Source: DATDYW01 sp044375695
GTDB taxonomy: Bacteria > Patescibacteriota > Minisyncoccia > Phycocordibacterales > JAACPR01
Direction: 5' to 3'
DNA: 12,806 bases
Assembly (NCBI GenBank): GCA_044375695.1
Contig: JBILMG010000025.1
Location: 1 to 12,806, forward strand
The position numbers and the translations under genes are program-made. Shown one piece after another: positions 5,894-10,420 of this stretch. The notes beneath the pieces were generated by a model. That model made no database searches. It was not told where the DNA came from and worked only from the letters and a program-made list of their open reading frames with translations. Positions within the stretch are counted from its first letter, which is position 1. Each line of letters starts with the position of its first letter.

Positions 5894-5899
5894 CTCCTT
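5894..5899 (-). promoter_or_regulatory. Shine-Dalgarno AAGGAG before the gene at 5713-5886
   Basis: AAGGAG followed by CCCGAAC and ATG, 7-nt spacing. It decides the start of this gene and contrasts with the leaderless neighbours. Confidence 0.65.
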
Positions 5900-5909
5900 G
5901 TTCTCGCCT

Positions 5910-5938
5910 TTTCTAGACCCATCCGCCGTCCTTTACAA
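5910..5938 (-). promoter_or_regulatory. Promoter-like TTGTAA-17-TAGAAA of the gene at 5713
   Basis: On the minus strand TTGTAA (5933-5938) and TAGAAA (5910-5915) are 17 bp apart. Predicted start about 5903. The -35 box is 4 bp from the tail of the preceding terminator. Confidence 0.5.
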
Positions 5939-5942
5939 GCGT

Positions 5943-5966
5943 AAAAAGAAAAGGCCTTCGCGGCCT
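5943..5966 (-). terminator. Intrinsic terminator of the 83-aa gene, overlapping its stop codon
   Basis: On the minus strand AGGCC-GCGAA-GGCCT is followed by TTTCTTTTTAC. Its 5' arm includes the last bases of the TAG stop. Confidence 0.75.
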
Positions 5967-6216
5967 AGATTTCGGAGCTAAGGATAGAGCGGTCGAAGAG
6001 GTTGTCGTCCCCGCGTGAGGCGCGCGGCGGCTCCTCGTCTTCTCGGTCAGCCGAGAAGACGAGCGGCGAGTCAAACAGGTGGCTGCGGTTTTGGGCCTCC
6101 TCGTCGCGAGGCCTGCTGGGTTTCTTTTTGCTTGCGCCGCGGGTCCGCTTCGTCAGTTTTTTGGCCTGCATTCTGGCCGGCTCTTTCCTCTCTCTATTGC
6201 TGCGTTTCGTTTTCAT
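5965..6216 (-). CDS. 83-aa basic-then-acidic small protein, array member, function unknown
   Basis: ATG at 6216 gives 83 aa. The first 37 residues are very basic (KTKRSNRERKEPAR, KKLTKRTRGASKKK), and the rest is acidic. A short motif repeats in the C-terminal half: HLFDSPLVFS (about 46-55) and NLFDRSILSS (about 72-81). This layout resembles a disordered binding protein with nucleic-acid affinity at one end, but that is inference. A second ATG (6171, MQAKKLTKR) is possible. A promoter-like pair with 17-bp spacing supports 6216. The frame contains a perfect 13-bp inverted repeat at 6034-6063. TAG stop. No family recognised. Confidence 0.5.
   Translation of the reverse strand: MKTKRSNRERKEPARMQAKKLTKRTRGASKKKPSRPRDEEAQNRSHLFDSPLVFSADREDEEPPRASRGDDNLFDRSILSSEI
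6034..6063. repeat. Perfect 13-bp inverted repeat inside the 83-aa gene
   Basis: CTCGTCTTCTCGG (6034-6046) and its exact reverse complement (6051-6063) are separated by 4 nt. It encodes the FSADREDEE part of the protein and would form a strong mRNA hairpin. Confidence 0.85.
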
Positions 6217-6239
6217 TTTTGGCGGACTTGTTCCGTTGC

Positions 6240-6268
6240 TTTCTACGCCCCTCTCGACGAGGCCGCAA
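6240..6268 (-). promoter_or_regulatory. Promoter-like TTGCGG-17-TAGAAA of the 83-aa gene
   Basis: On the minus strand TTGCGG (6263-6268) and TAGAAA (6240-6245) are 17 bp apart. It begins 2 nt after the tag stop codon. No terminator is visible between tag and this promoter, so some read-through from tag is possible. Confidence 0.45.
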
Positions 6269-6270
6269 CG

Positions 6271-6849
6271 TTACCGCCGGCGCTTCGGCTTGCTGCCGCA
6301 CGTGACCTCGTGGTCTTCGACAATGCCGACCGCCTGCAGGTACGCGTAGATAATCGTCGAGCCGACGAAGCGGAAGCCTCGCCGCTTCATGTCCTTAGAG
6401 ATCGCGTCCGATAGCGCCGTCTTCGTCGGCAGGTCGCGGAAAGTTTTCGGCCGGCTCGAGACGGTTTTTTCGCCGCCAAACCCCCACAGATATTTTTCGA
6501 AGCTGCCGAATTCTTTCTGAACCGCCAGGAACGCCCGCGCGTTGCCGACGGTCGAGGAGATCTTGAGGCGGTTGCGCACAATGCCCGCGTCCTTCATGAG
6601 CGCGGCTTGCTTCGCGTCCGAGAAGCGGGCGATTTTTGCCACGTCCCAGTCGGCGAAGGCGCGGCGATATCCGTCGCGCTTCTTCAGAATGGTGAGCCAC
6701 GAGAGGCCCGCCTGCGCGCCTTCCAGGGTGAGCATCTCGAACAGGTGCCGGTCGTCGCGTGACGGCACGCCCCACTCGCGGTCGTGGTACTCGCGGTACA
6801 GCGGGTCATCGGTGACCCAGCCGCAGCGCTTGGGCGTAGCTTTCTTCAC
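6271..6849 (-). CDS. tag: DNA-3-methyladenine glycosylase I
   Basis: A 192-aa protein matching Tag along its full length. It removes 3-methyladenine from alkylated DNA to begin base excision repair. RCGWV (8-12), YHDREWG (21-27), LEGAQAGLSWLTILKKR (42-58), KDAGIVRNR (86-94), KRRGFRFVGSTI (156-167) and EDHEVTC (178-184) are all present. The four zinc ligands (Cys9, His22, His180, Cys184) and the catalytic-pocket Glu43, Tyr21 and Trp51 equivalents are conserved. GTG at 6849 is chosen: a CAAAAT box lies 6 nt upstream, and the longer frame (GTG at 6885) would start inside the previous gene's terminator. It is the only gene here ending in TAA. Monocistronic by appearance. Confidence 0.95.
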   Translation of the reverse strand: MKKATPKRCGWVTDDPLYREYHDREWGVPSRDDRHLFEMLTLEGAQAGLSWLTILKKRDGYRRAFADWDVAKIARFSDAKQAALMKDAGIVRNRLKISSTVGNARAFLAVQKEFGSFEKYLWGFGGEKTVSSRPKTFRDLPTKTALSDAISKDMKRRGFRFVGSTIIYAYLQAVGIVEDHEVTCGSKPKRRR

Positions 6850-6855
6850 TCGCAG

Positions 6856-6861
6856 ATTTTG
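6856..6861 (-). promoter_or_regulatory. -10-like box CAAAAT of tag (leaderless)
   Basis: On the minus strand CAAAAT, CTGCGA (6 nt), then GTG at 6849. It has the same geometry as the box before the gene at 3663. Confidence 0.45.
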
Positions 6862-6871
6862 CGCCACCGGC

Positions 6872-6897
6872 AAAAGAAAAGCCACCTCGGGGGTAGC
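6872..6897 (-). terminator. Intrinsic terminator of the 130-aa gene
   Basis: On the minus strand GCTACC-CCCGA-GGTGGC (one G-U pair) is followed by TTTTCTTTTGCC. It lies 5 nt after the TAG stop. Confidence 0.75.
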
Positions 6898-6902
6898 GTT
6901 GG

Positions 6903-7295
6903 CTAGGCGGCTTTGAGCCGCCCGCCTTCGACGGCTCTCGACAGCATGTCGCGTACTTGGGTGCCGGTGGCCCCGCAGCCGATAAGGGCGAGCGCGGCGT
7001 TCGGGGCGTGCGCGATCAGCGAGAGGTGGCAGGCGTGCTCGTCTTCATCGAGGAGGTCGAGCCCGGCTTCCATCGCGGCTTCGAGGCACATTATGGCCAC
7101 GCCGAGCGGGAAGTCTTCGAGGTCTTTGGCGGCTTCGCGAGACCGAACCTCTCGGCGGATAGATTCAATGAGCGCGCGGGGGAGGCCGAGGCGCTCGGCG
7201 TGCTGGGCCGCCTCGTGGCTGCCGCGCAGCAGGAGCGCGACGTCACCACCGGGCATGTCTGGAATGAGCGCGTAAATTCTTGAGATATCGAACAT
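6903..7295 (-). CDS. 130-aa helical protein of unknown function
   Basis: ATG at 7295 gives MFDISRIYALIPDMPGGDVALLL..., 130 aa. The upstream part of the open frame covers the promoter at 7345-7373 and is rejected as coding. By eye it is almost wholly alpha-helical, soluble and slightly acidic, with Ala/Leu/Glu-rich helices (HEAAQHAERLGLPRALIESIRREVRSREAAKDLEDFPLGVA is one long stretch read in pieces). A Gly-rich turn (LIGCGATGTQVRDML) lies near the C-terminus. No family recognised. It has a good promoter, a 5' mRNA hairpin and its own terminator, so it is a separately regulated unit. Composition matches the neighbouring genes. Confidence 0.7.
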   Translation of the reverse strand: MFDISRIYALIPDMPGGDVALLLRGSHEAAQHAERLGLPRALIESIRREVRSREAAKDLEDFPLGVAIMCLEAAMEAGLDLLDEDEHACHLSLIAHAPNAALALIGCGATGTQVRDMLSRAVEGGRLKAA

Positions 7296-7318
7296 AGGTA
7301 TTTGGTTGGAAAGGACGA

Positions 7319-7337
7319 CCGCGGCGTTGTGCCGCGG
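7319..7337 (-). promoter_or_regulatory. Hairpin at the predicted 5' end of the 130-aa gene mRNA
   Basis: CCGCGGC-ACAAC-GCCGCGG on the minus strand, a perfect 7-bp GC stem. It starts at or within about 1-2 nt of the predicted transcription start (about 7338), 23 nt before the ATG. Such 5'-terminal stems can stabilise mRNA, or it could be a protein or ligand binding site. Confidence 0.5.
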
Positions 7338-7344
7338 GGGAGGG

Positions 7345-7373
7345 GTTGTATTACACCTGAAGAGGAACGTCAA
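7345..7373 (-). promoter_or_regulatory. Promoter TTGACG-17-TACAAC of the 130-aa gene
   Basis: On the minus strand TTGACG (7368-7373) and TACAAC (7345-7350) are exactly 17 bp apart, a good sigma70-type match. It gives a leader of about 42 nt. Confidence 0.7.
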
Positions 7374-7385
7374 GGGCGCCCCGCT

Positions 7386-7405
7386 TGGGAGCGCAACGTG
7401 ACGAG
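7386..7405 (+). repeat. Inverted copy of the tRNA-Arg 3' end, left arm
   Basis: These 20 bases are the reverse complement of 7465-7484 except for one position. The right arm covers the tRNA 3' acceptor strand, discriminator base and 12 nt of trailer. The arms are 59 nt apart. Confidence 0.85.
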
Positions 7406-7464
7406 AGGAGAATCGGTCACGGGTCACTAAGCTTTTTGGTTTTCTCTGAGAGCTCGGGCGAGCC

Positions 7465-7484
7465 CTCGTCACGTTGTGCTCCCA
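7465..7484 (-). repeat. Inverted repeat, right arm (tRNA-Arg 3' end and trailer)
   Basis: Partner of 7386-7405, 19 of 20 bases complementary. It includes tRNA bases TGGGAGCA and the trailer CAACGTGACGAG as read on the minus strand. Confidence 0.85.
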
Positions 7485-7548
7485 GTAGGAATCGAACCTA
7501 CATCTCCAGCTTCGGAGGCCAGTGTCCTATCCATTGAACGATGGGAGC
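7477..7548 (-). tRNA. tRNA-Arg, anticodon CCG
   Basis: A complete 72-nt cloverleaf on the minus strand. The acceptor GCTCCCA pairs fully with TGGGAGC, with discriminator A. The D stem is GTTC/GGAC, the anticodon stem CTGGC/GCTGG around loop CTCCGAA (anticodon CCG, plus-strand 7513-7515), the variable loop AGAT, and the T arm GTAGG-TTCGATT-CCTAC. It reads the CGG codon. CCA is not encoded; the next bases are CAA, so the 3' end must be added by nucleotidyltransferase. A TGG-TAGAAA extended -10 lies about 17 nt upstream. Confidence 0.95.
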
Positions 7549-7564
7549 GCTCTCGGACATGCGC

Positions 7565-7570
7565 TTTCTA
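7565..7570 (-). promoter_or_regulatory. -10-like box TAGAAA of the tRNA-Arg gene
   Basis: On the minus strand TGG precedes TAGAAA (extended -10 form), with TTCTGG 17 bp upstream as a weak -35. It would start the tRNA precursor about 10 nt before the mature 5' end. Confidence 0.4.
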
Positions 7571-7600
7571 CCAAATAAGCGGTCCGGCCAGAAGGCGCGG

Positions 7601-7606
7601 TACAAT
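7601..7606 (+). promoter_or_regulatory. -10 box TACAAT of the DsbA-like gene (leaderless)
   Basis: TACAAT, then CGCGCGC (7 nt), then ATG at 7614. It fixes the start and excludes the longer open frame, which would run through the tRNA. Confidence 0.65.
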
Positions 7607-7613
7607 CGCGCGC

Positions 7614-8486
7614 ATGGAAAACCAGAACCAGCCAGTTCCGCCCGCCGCCGCGGCGCCCGTCGTGCCGCCGCCGTTCGTTAATCAGTCTGCTGCGCCTGTC
7701 GCGCCGTCTGCCCGGTTGCTGCTCGTGGCCGCCGCGTCGCTGATCGTGCTCGGCAGCGGCTTCTGGCTGTGGGCTCCCCGCGCCGCTAAGCCCGAGACGG
7801 CTCCGGTCGTCTCGACGACCACGGCGCCGGCCGCGGCGACTGCCACCGCCACCGCCGCGGTCGCAGAGACGGCTACGACAACCCCCGAGGAAAAGCCGGT
7901 CACGCCCCGCGCGACCTCAACCGTGCCGGCCAGCCCCGTCACGGATTTCCCGGGACTCGACGCCGATGATTGGCTCCGCGGCGGCTCGAATCCCGAGGTG
8001 GCGCTCGTCGTCTACACCGACCTCGACTGCCCGTTCTGCCAGCGCCTCCACGCGCGCCTCGACAAAATTGTCGCGCCGTACGGCGGTGACGTTGCCTGGA
8101 CGCTGCGGCACATGCCGCTCTCGATGCACCCGGACGCCTTCGCCAAGGCGGTGGCCGCCGAGTGCGTCGCCGGCCGGCTCGGCTCGGCCGCGTTCTGGGG
8201 CTTCGTCGACGCCGCGTTCTCTGGCGGCAAAATGTCTTCCGGGCTCGGCGCCTCGTTCGGCCTTTCTCGTGACGATCTCGTCGCCTGCGCCGAAGGCGCC
8301 GCCGGCGAGGCGGTGCTGCGCGAGATGGCGGCCGCCAAAGCCGCCGGCGCAACCGGCACGCCGTACACCGTAATCGTGAACCGGGCCGGCGACCGCGTCG
8401 TGGTGTCGGGCGCGCAGGATGACGCCGCCTTCGCCGCGGCGATTGTGAAGCTGAAAGACGGCGTGGCCGTATCCGCGCGAGAGTAG
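7614..8486 (+). CDS. Membrane-anchored DsbA-like thiol-disulfide oxidoreductase
   Basis: A 290-aa protein. A Pro/Ala-rich cytoplasmic tail (1-32) is followed by one membrane helix (about 34-53), a long Ala/Thr/Pro linker (60-110) and a thioredoxin-fold domain (about 115-285). The active site is CPFC (139-142) in YTDLDCPFCQRLH. The cis-proline loop is GTPYTVIVN (Pro250). Two extra cysteines (184 and 225) lie in the helical insertion and could pair. This matches the DsbA/thioredoxin_4 (BdbD-like) group, which forms disulfides in exported proteins outside the membrane. No DsbB or VKOR partner is in the window. Probable clients are the Cys-containing secreted proteins encoded nearby (1491 and 9113), which is inference. 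TAG stop, then a shared terminator. Confidence 0.9.
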   Translation: MENQNQPVPPAAAAPVVPPPFVNQSAAPVAPSARLLLVAAASLIVLGSGFWLWAPRAAKPETAPVVSTTTAPAAATATATAAVAETATTTPEEKPVTPRATSTVPASPVTDFPGLDADDWLRGGSNPEVALVVYTDLDCPFCQRLHARLDKIVAPYGGDVAWTLRHMPLSMHPDAFAKAVAAECVAGRLGSAAFWGFVDAAFSGGKMSSGLGASFGLSRDDLVACAEGAAGEAVLREMAAAKAAGATGTPYTVIVNRAGDRVVVSGAQDDAAFAAAIVKLKDGVAVSARE

Positions 8487-8503
8487 CCGACATCGTCGCC
8501 GAA

Positions 8504-8540
8504 CAAAAAGAAAAGCCGCCCCGCGAGGGGCGGCTGCTTT
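8504..8540. terminator. Bidirectional terminator between the DsbA-like gene and the 161-aa gene
   Basis: A perfect 8-bp stem GCCGCCCC (8515-8522) / GGGGCGGC (8527-8534), loop GCGA. T-rich tails lie on both sides: TGCTTTTC on plus and TTTTCTTTTTG on minus. The minus-strand gene stops right at its edge. Confidence 0.85.
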
Positions 8541-9026
8541 TCACGCGGCCGATAGGTCCGGGAGCGAGAGGTTCGCGCTGTCCGGGAATAGGCTCTGGTA
8601 CTTGGCCTGCTGATTGGGTCCGCAGAGGCACACCACCTCGCGGTCGGCGCCGAGCGCGCGCCGCACGTGGCGTTCGGCGCTCTCGGGAATTCCGCGCTCG
8701 TCTGACGCGATGCCAATGGCGAGCCCTTGCCGCTCCGGCCGGCTGCCGCGCTCGGCGAGCTCTCGCGCCACCTCGGCGGCGAAGCGCTGGTAGTCCATTT
8801 TTGCAATCTCGATGCCGCCGCCGGTGGGGGCGGCGCCCCACGACCGGTCCCAGAGGAAACCTTTGCCGTCTTCCTCGATTTCACACCCAGAGGCGAAGCG
8901 GCTGTTGGCGGCGACCGCCACATCGGCGACGCCTCGGCCGAGCAGGATTTTGATTGCGGCTTCTCGGGTGGCCGGGCTGTCCCAGGCCGTGTCGTCTAGC
9001 ACTATTAACTTTGTTTGAGGTTCCAT
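8541..9026 (-). CDS. 161-aa soluble protein of unknown function
   Basis: ATG at 9026 gives MEPQTKLIVLDDTAWDSPATREAAIKILLGRG..., an alpha/beta pattern: strand LIVLDD, helix, strand DVAVAAN, and later strands LAIGIAS and EVVCLCG separated by charged helices (YQRFAAEVARELAERG). It looks like a Rossmann- or receiver-like fold, but I recognise no family signature or catalytic motif. The segment GKGFLWDRSWGAAPTGGG is a Gly/Trp-rich loop that may form a pocket. A promoter-like TTGACC-18-TAGCCT lies 9 nt before the ATG. It is divergent from the secreted-protein gene and ends at TGA against a bidirectional terminator. Confidence 0.7.
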   Translation of the reverse strand: MEPQTKLIVLDDTAWDSPATREAAIKILLGRGVADVAVAANSRFASGCEIEEDGKGFLWDRSWGAAPTGGGIEIAKMDYQRFAAEVARELAERGSRPERQGLAIGIASDERGIPESAERHVRRALGADREVVCLCGPNQQAKYQSLFPDSANLSLPDLSAA

Positions 9027-9035
9027 ACGGCGCAG

Positions 9036-9065
9036 AGGCTACGCCCGATAGAGGCCTTCGGTCAA
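9036..9065 (-). promoter_or_regulatory. Promoter-like TTGACC-18-TAGCCT of the 161-aa gene
   Basis: On the minus strand TTGACC (9060-9065) and TAGCCT (9036-9041) are 18 bp apart. The start codon is 9 nt after the -10 box. Confidence 0.4.
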
Positions 9066-9079
9066 AGGGTGCGGTCTGC

Positions 9080-9109
9080 TAGAGTGATTCGGCTACAAAC
9101 TAGAAAGGA
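9080..9109 (+). promoter_or_regulatory. -10-like TAGAGT and Shine-Dalgarno AAAGGA of the secreted-protein gene
   Basis: TAGAGT (9080-9085) would start transcription near 9092. AAAGGA (9104-9109) lies 3 nt before the ATG at 9113, one of the few genes here with a usable Shine-Dalgarno sequence. Confidence 0.5.
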
Positions 9110-9112
9110 AAC

Positions 9113-9574
9113 ATGAAGAAACTTTTCGCGCTGCTCGCCGCCGCTTTCCTCCTGGCCCCATCGGCGACTTTTGCCGCCATCAACGCCCGTATCATCGGCG
9201 TCCAGGGCGGCCGTCCGGGAGAGACCAAAATTCTCTCCTTCGAATCCACCCCGGGTGCCGACGCGAGCGTTCGCTGGGTGGCCTCCGGCTCGGCGCAGGA
9301 AGACCTCTCCATTAGCTGCAAGGGTGGCGAGCGGGTGCGCGTTGCAATCGACGCCCAGAACATTTCCTACGTCCCCTGCGACGGCAAGCTGCGCACCGCG
9401 TATCGCGGCAAGTTCACCGACGGCGCCGGTCGCGCGGCCGAGATTTCGGTGACGGGCGACCGCGAGGTTAAGGTCACCGCGCTCTACAAGATCTACCGAG
9501 ACAAGAACGGCGACCGCGGCAGCCTCATCGCCAAGAAGAAGCTGGTGGTGAAGGTGGCTCCCGACGAGGAGTAG
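9113..9574 (+). CDS. Secreted 153-aa protein of unknown function
   Basis: A clear Sec-type signal peptide, MKKLFALLAAAFLLAPSATFA, with predicted cleavage after residue 21. The mature part of about 132 residues is rich in beta strands (IGVQGG, RWVASGSAQEDLSISC, ISVTGDREVKVTALYKIYRDK), suggesting an Ig-like or beta-sandwich fold. Two cysteines (about 69 and 88) could form one disulfide, a plausible client of the DsbA-like protein at 7614. The Lys-rich end KKKLVVKVAPDEE contains no anchor. No family recognised. The start is supported by the signal peptide and by AAAGGA upstream. TAG stop followed closely by a very long hairpin. Confidence 0.78.
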   Translation: MKKLFALLAAAFLLAPSATFAAINARIIGVQGGRPGETKILSFESTPGADASVRWVASGSAQEDLSISCKGGERVRVAIDAQNISYVPCDGKLRTAYRGKFTDGAGRAAEISVTGDREVKVTALYKIYRDKNGDRGSLIAKKKLVVKVAPDEE

Positions 9575-9577
9575 CCT

Positions 9578-9632
9578 GTAGCGGCAAAGAAAGAGCCGGC
9601 GCGAGACGTGCCGGCTCTTTCTTTGCTGCTAC
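9578..9632. terminator. 23-bp hairpin terminator after the secreted-protein gene
   Basis: Arms 9578-9600 and 9610-9632 are complementary at 22 of 23 positions, with a 9-nt loop. The right arm contains CTCTTTCTTTG. It works by symmetry in either direction. The last bases overlap the -10 box of the nitroreductase gene. Confidence 0.8.
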
Positions 9633-9635
9633 AAT
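9630..9635 (+). promoter_or_regulatory. -10 box TACAAT of the nitroreductase gene
   Basis: TACAAT overlaps the foot of the preceding hairpin by 3 nt. The start near 9642 leaves a leader of about 22 nt to ATG 9665, with a weak AGGT 12 nt before the ATG. Confidence 0.5.
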
Positions 9636-9664
9636 GCCGCTCCTTAGCAGGTAACCGAACACTC

Positions 9665-10321
9665 ATGAACCAGCAGATTGCCGAAGCCCTCGCCTGGCGC
9701 TACGCCACCAAAGCTTTCGATTCGTCCAAAAAGGTATCTGAGGCGGACCTCACGACCCTGCTCGAGGCGGCCCGCCTCGCGCCGTCATCCTTCGGCCTCC
9801 AGCCGTGGAAAATTCTGGTGATCGAGGATGCCGCGCTCCGCGCCACGCTCCGATCCGCAGCCTGGGATCAGGCGCAGGTTACCGACGCTTCGCACCTGGT
9901 GGTTTTCTGCCGCCGCGACACCGTCACCGAGGCCGACGTTAGCCGCCTCATCGACGCCACGGTCGCCGCGCGTCGTGACCAGATCGGCGATTCCGAAGAG
10001 ACGAAGGCTTCGCTCGAGGCGTACCGCCAGATGATGCTTGGATTTATCGCCGGCAAGACCCCCGAGATGCTCGGCGCGTGGAACGCCCGCCAGGCGTACA
10101 TCGCGCTCGGCTTCATGCTCGAGGCGGCGGCGCTCCTCAAGGTCGACGCCTGCCCGATGGAAGGTTTCGACGGCGCCAAGTTTGACGAGATTCTCGGCCT
10201 CGCCGGCACCGGCTACTCGTCGGCCGTCATTTGCCCGGTCGGCTACCGTTCGGCTGCCGACGTTTTTGGCACCTGGGCGAAGGTTCGCTACCCGGCCGCC
10301 GAGGTTATCGAGCGGCGCTAG
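9665..10321 (+). CDS. Nitroreductase-family NAD(P)H-dependent flavoprotein (NfsB-like)
   Basis: A 218-aa protein. WRYATKAFD (11-19) and the helix SEADLTTLLEAARLAPSSFGLQPWK (25-49) are the signature start of NfsB-type oxygen-insensitive nitroreductases, which bind FMN and reduce nitro compounds or quinones with NAD(P)H as cytoplasmic dimers. The later NARQAYIALGFMLEAAALL helix and the C-terminal PVGYRSAADVF are also typical. Length is normal for the family. ATG 9665 is preferred because the family N-terminus begins there and the upstream frame overlaps a terminator. The natural substrate cannot be inferred. It stands as a single transcription unit between two strong hairpins. TAG stop. Confidence 0.92.
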   Translation: MNQQIAEALAWRYATKAFDSSKKVSEADLTTLLEAARLAPSSFGLQPWKILVIEDAALRATLRSAAWDQAQVTDASHLVVFCRRDTVTEADVSRLIDATVAARRDQIGDSEETKASLEAYRQMMLGFIAGKTPEMLGAWNARQAYIALGFMLEAAALLKVDACPMEGFDGAKFDEILGLAGTGYSSAVICPVGYRSAADVFGTWAKVRYPAAEVIERR

Positions 10322-10334
10322 GGAAGAGGCTCTT

Positions 10335-10375
10335 AAAATCAAGGGGCGCGCCGGAACGGCGCGCCCCTTGATTTT
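10335..10375. terminator. Perfect 18-bp hairpin terminator after the nitroreductase gene
   Basis: Arms 10335-10352 and 10358-10375 are exact reverse complements with loop GGAAC. The outer AAAATC/GATTTT parts supply a U-tract in either direction. It is followed by an AT-rich stretch holding the next promoter. Confidence 0.9.
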
Positions 10376-10395
10376 ATTTATAAATATTGTAGTAA
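10368..10395 (+). promoter_or_regulatory. Promoter-like TTGATT-16-TAGTAA of the histidine phosphatase gene
   Basis: TTGATT (10368-10373) lies inside the right arm of the preceding terminator, and TAGTAA (10390-10395) follows after 16 bp. The predicted leader is about 19 nt and A/T-rich, without a Shine-Dalgarno sequence. Confidence 0.45.
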
Positions 10396-10420
10396 AAGCA
10401 ACGGCAATCTTTTAAAAAAT

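Noticed and set aside
6850..6885. Longer tag start at 6885
   Set aside because: It would begin inside the terminator of the upstream gene. GTG 6849 has a -10 box 6 nt upstream and gives the normal Tag N-terminus.
5153..6897. Evenly spaced hairpins considered as a CRISPR-like or integron attachment array
   Set aside because: The stems differ in sequence and share only the TTTTCTTTT tail, so they read as terminators. No repeat-spacer pattern, cas gene or integrase is present.
7476..7613. N-terminal extension of the DsbA-like gene
   Set aside because: The extension runs antisense through the tRNA-Arg gene. The TACAAT box 7 nt before ATG 7614 gives a better start.
7939..8841. 300-aa minus-strand Arg-rich open frame
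   Set aside because: It overlaps the DsbA-like gene and the bidirectional terminator, and has antisense composition.
9608..9664. 19-residue extension of the nitroreductase
   Set aside because: It lies in the terminator hairpin and upstream of the predicted transcription start. The family N-terminus begins at 9665.
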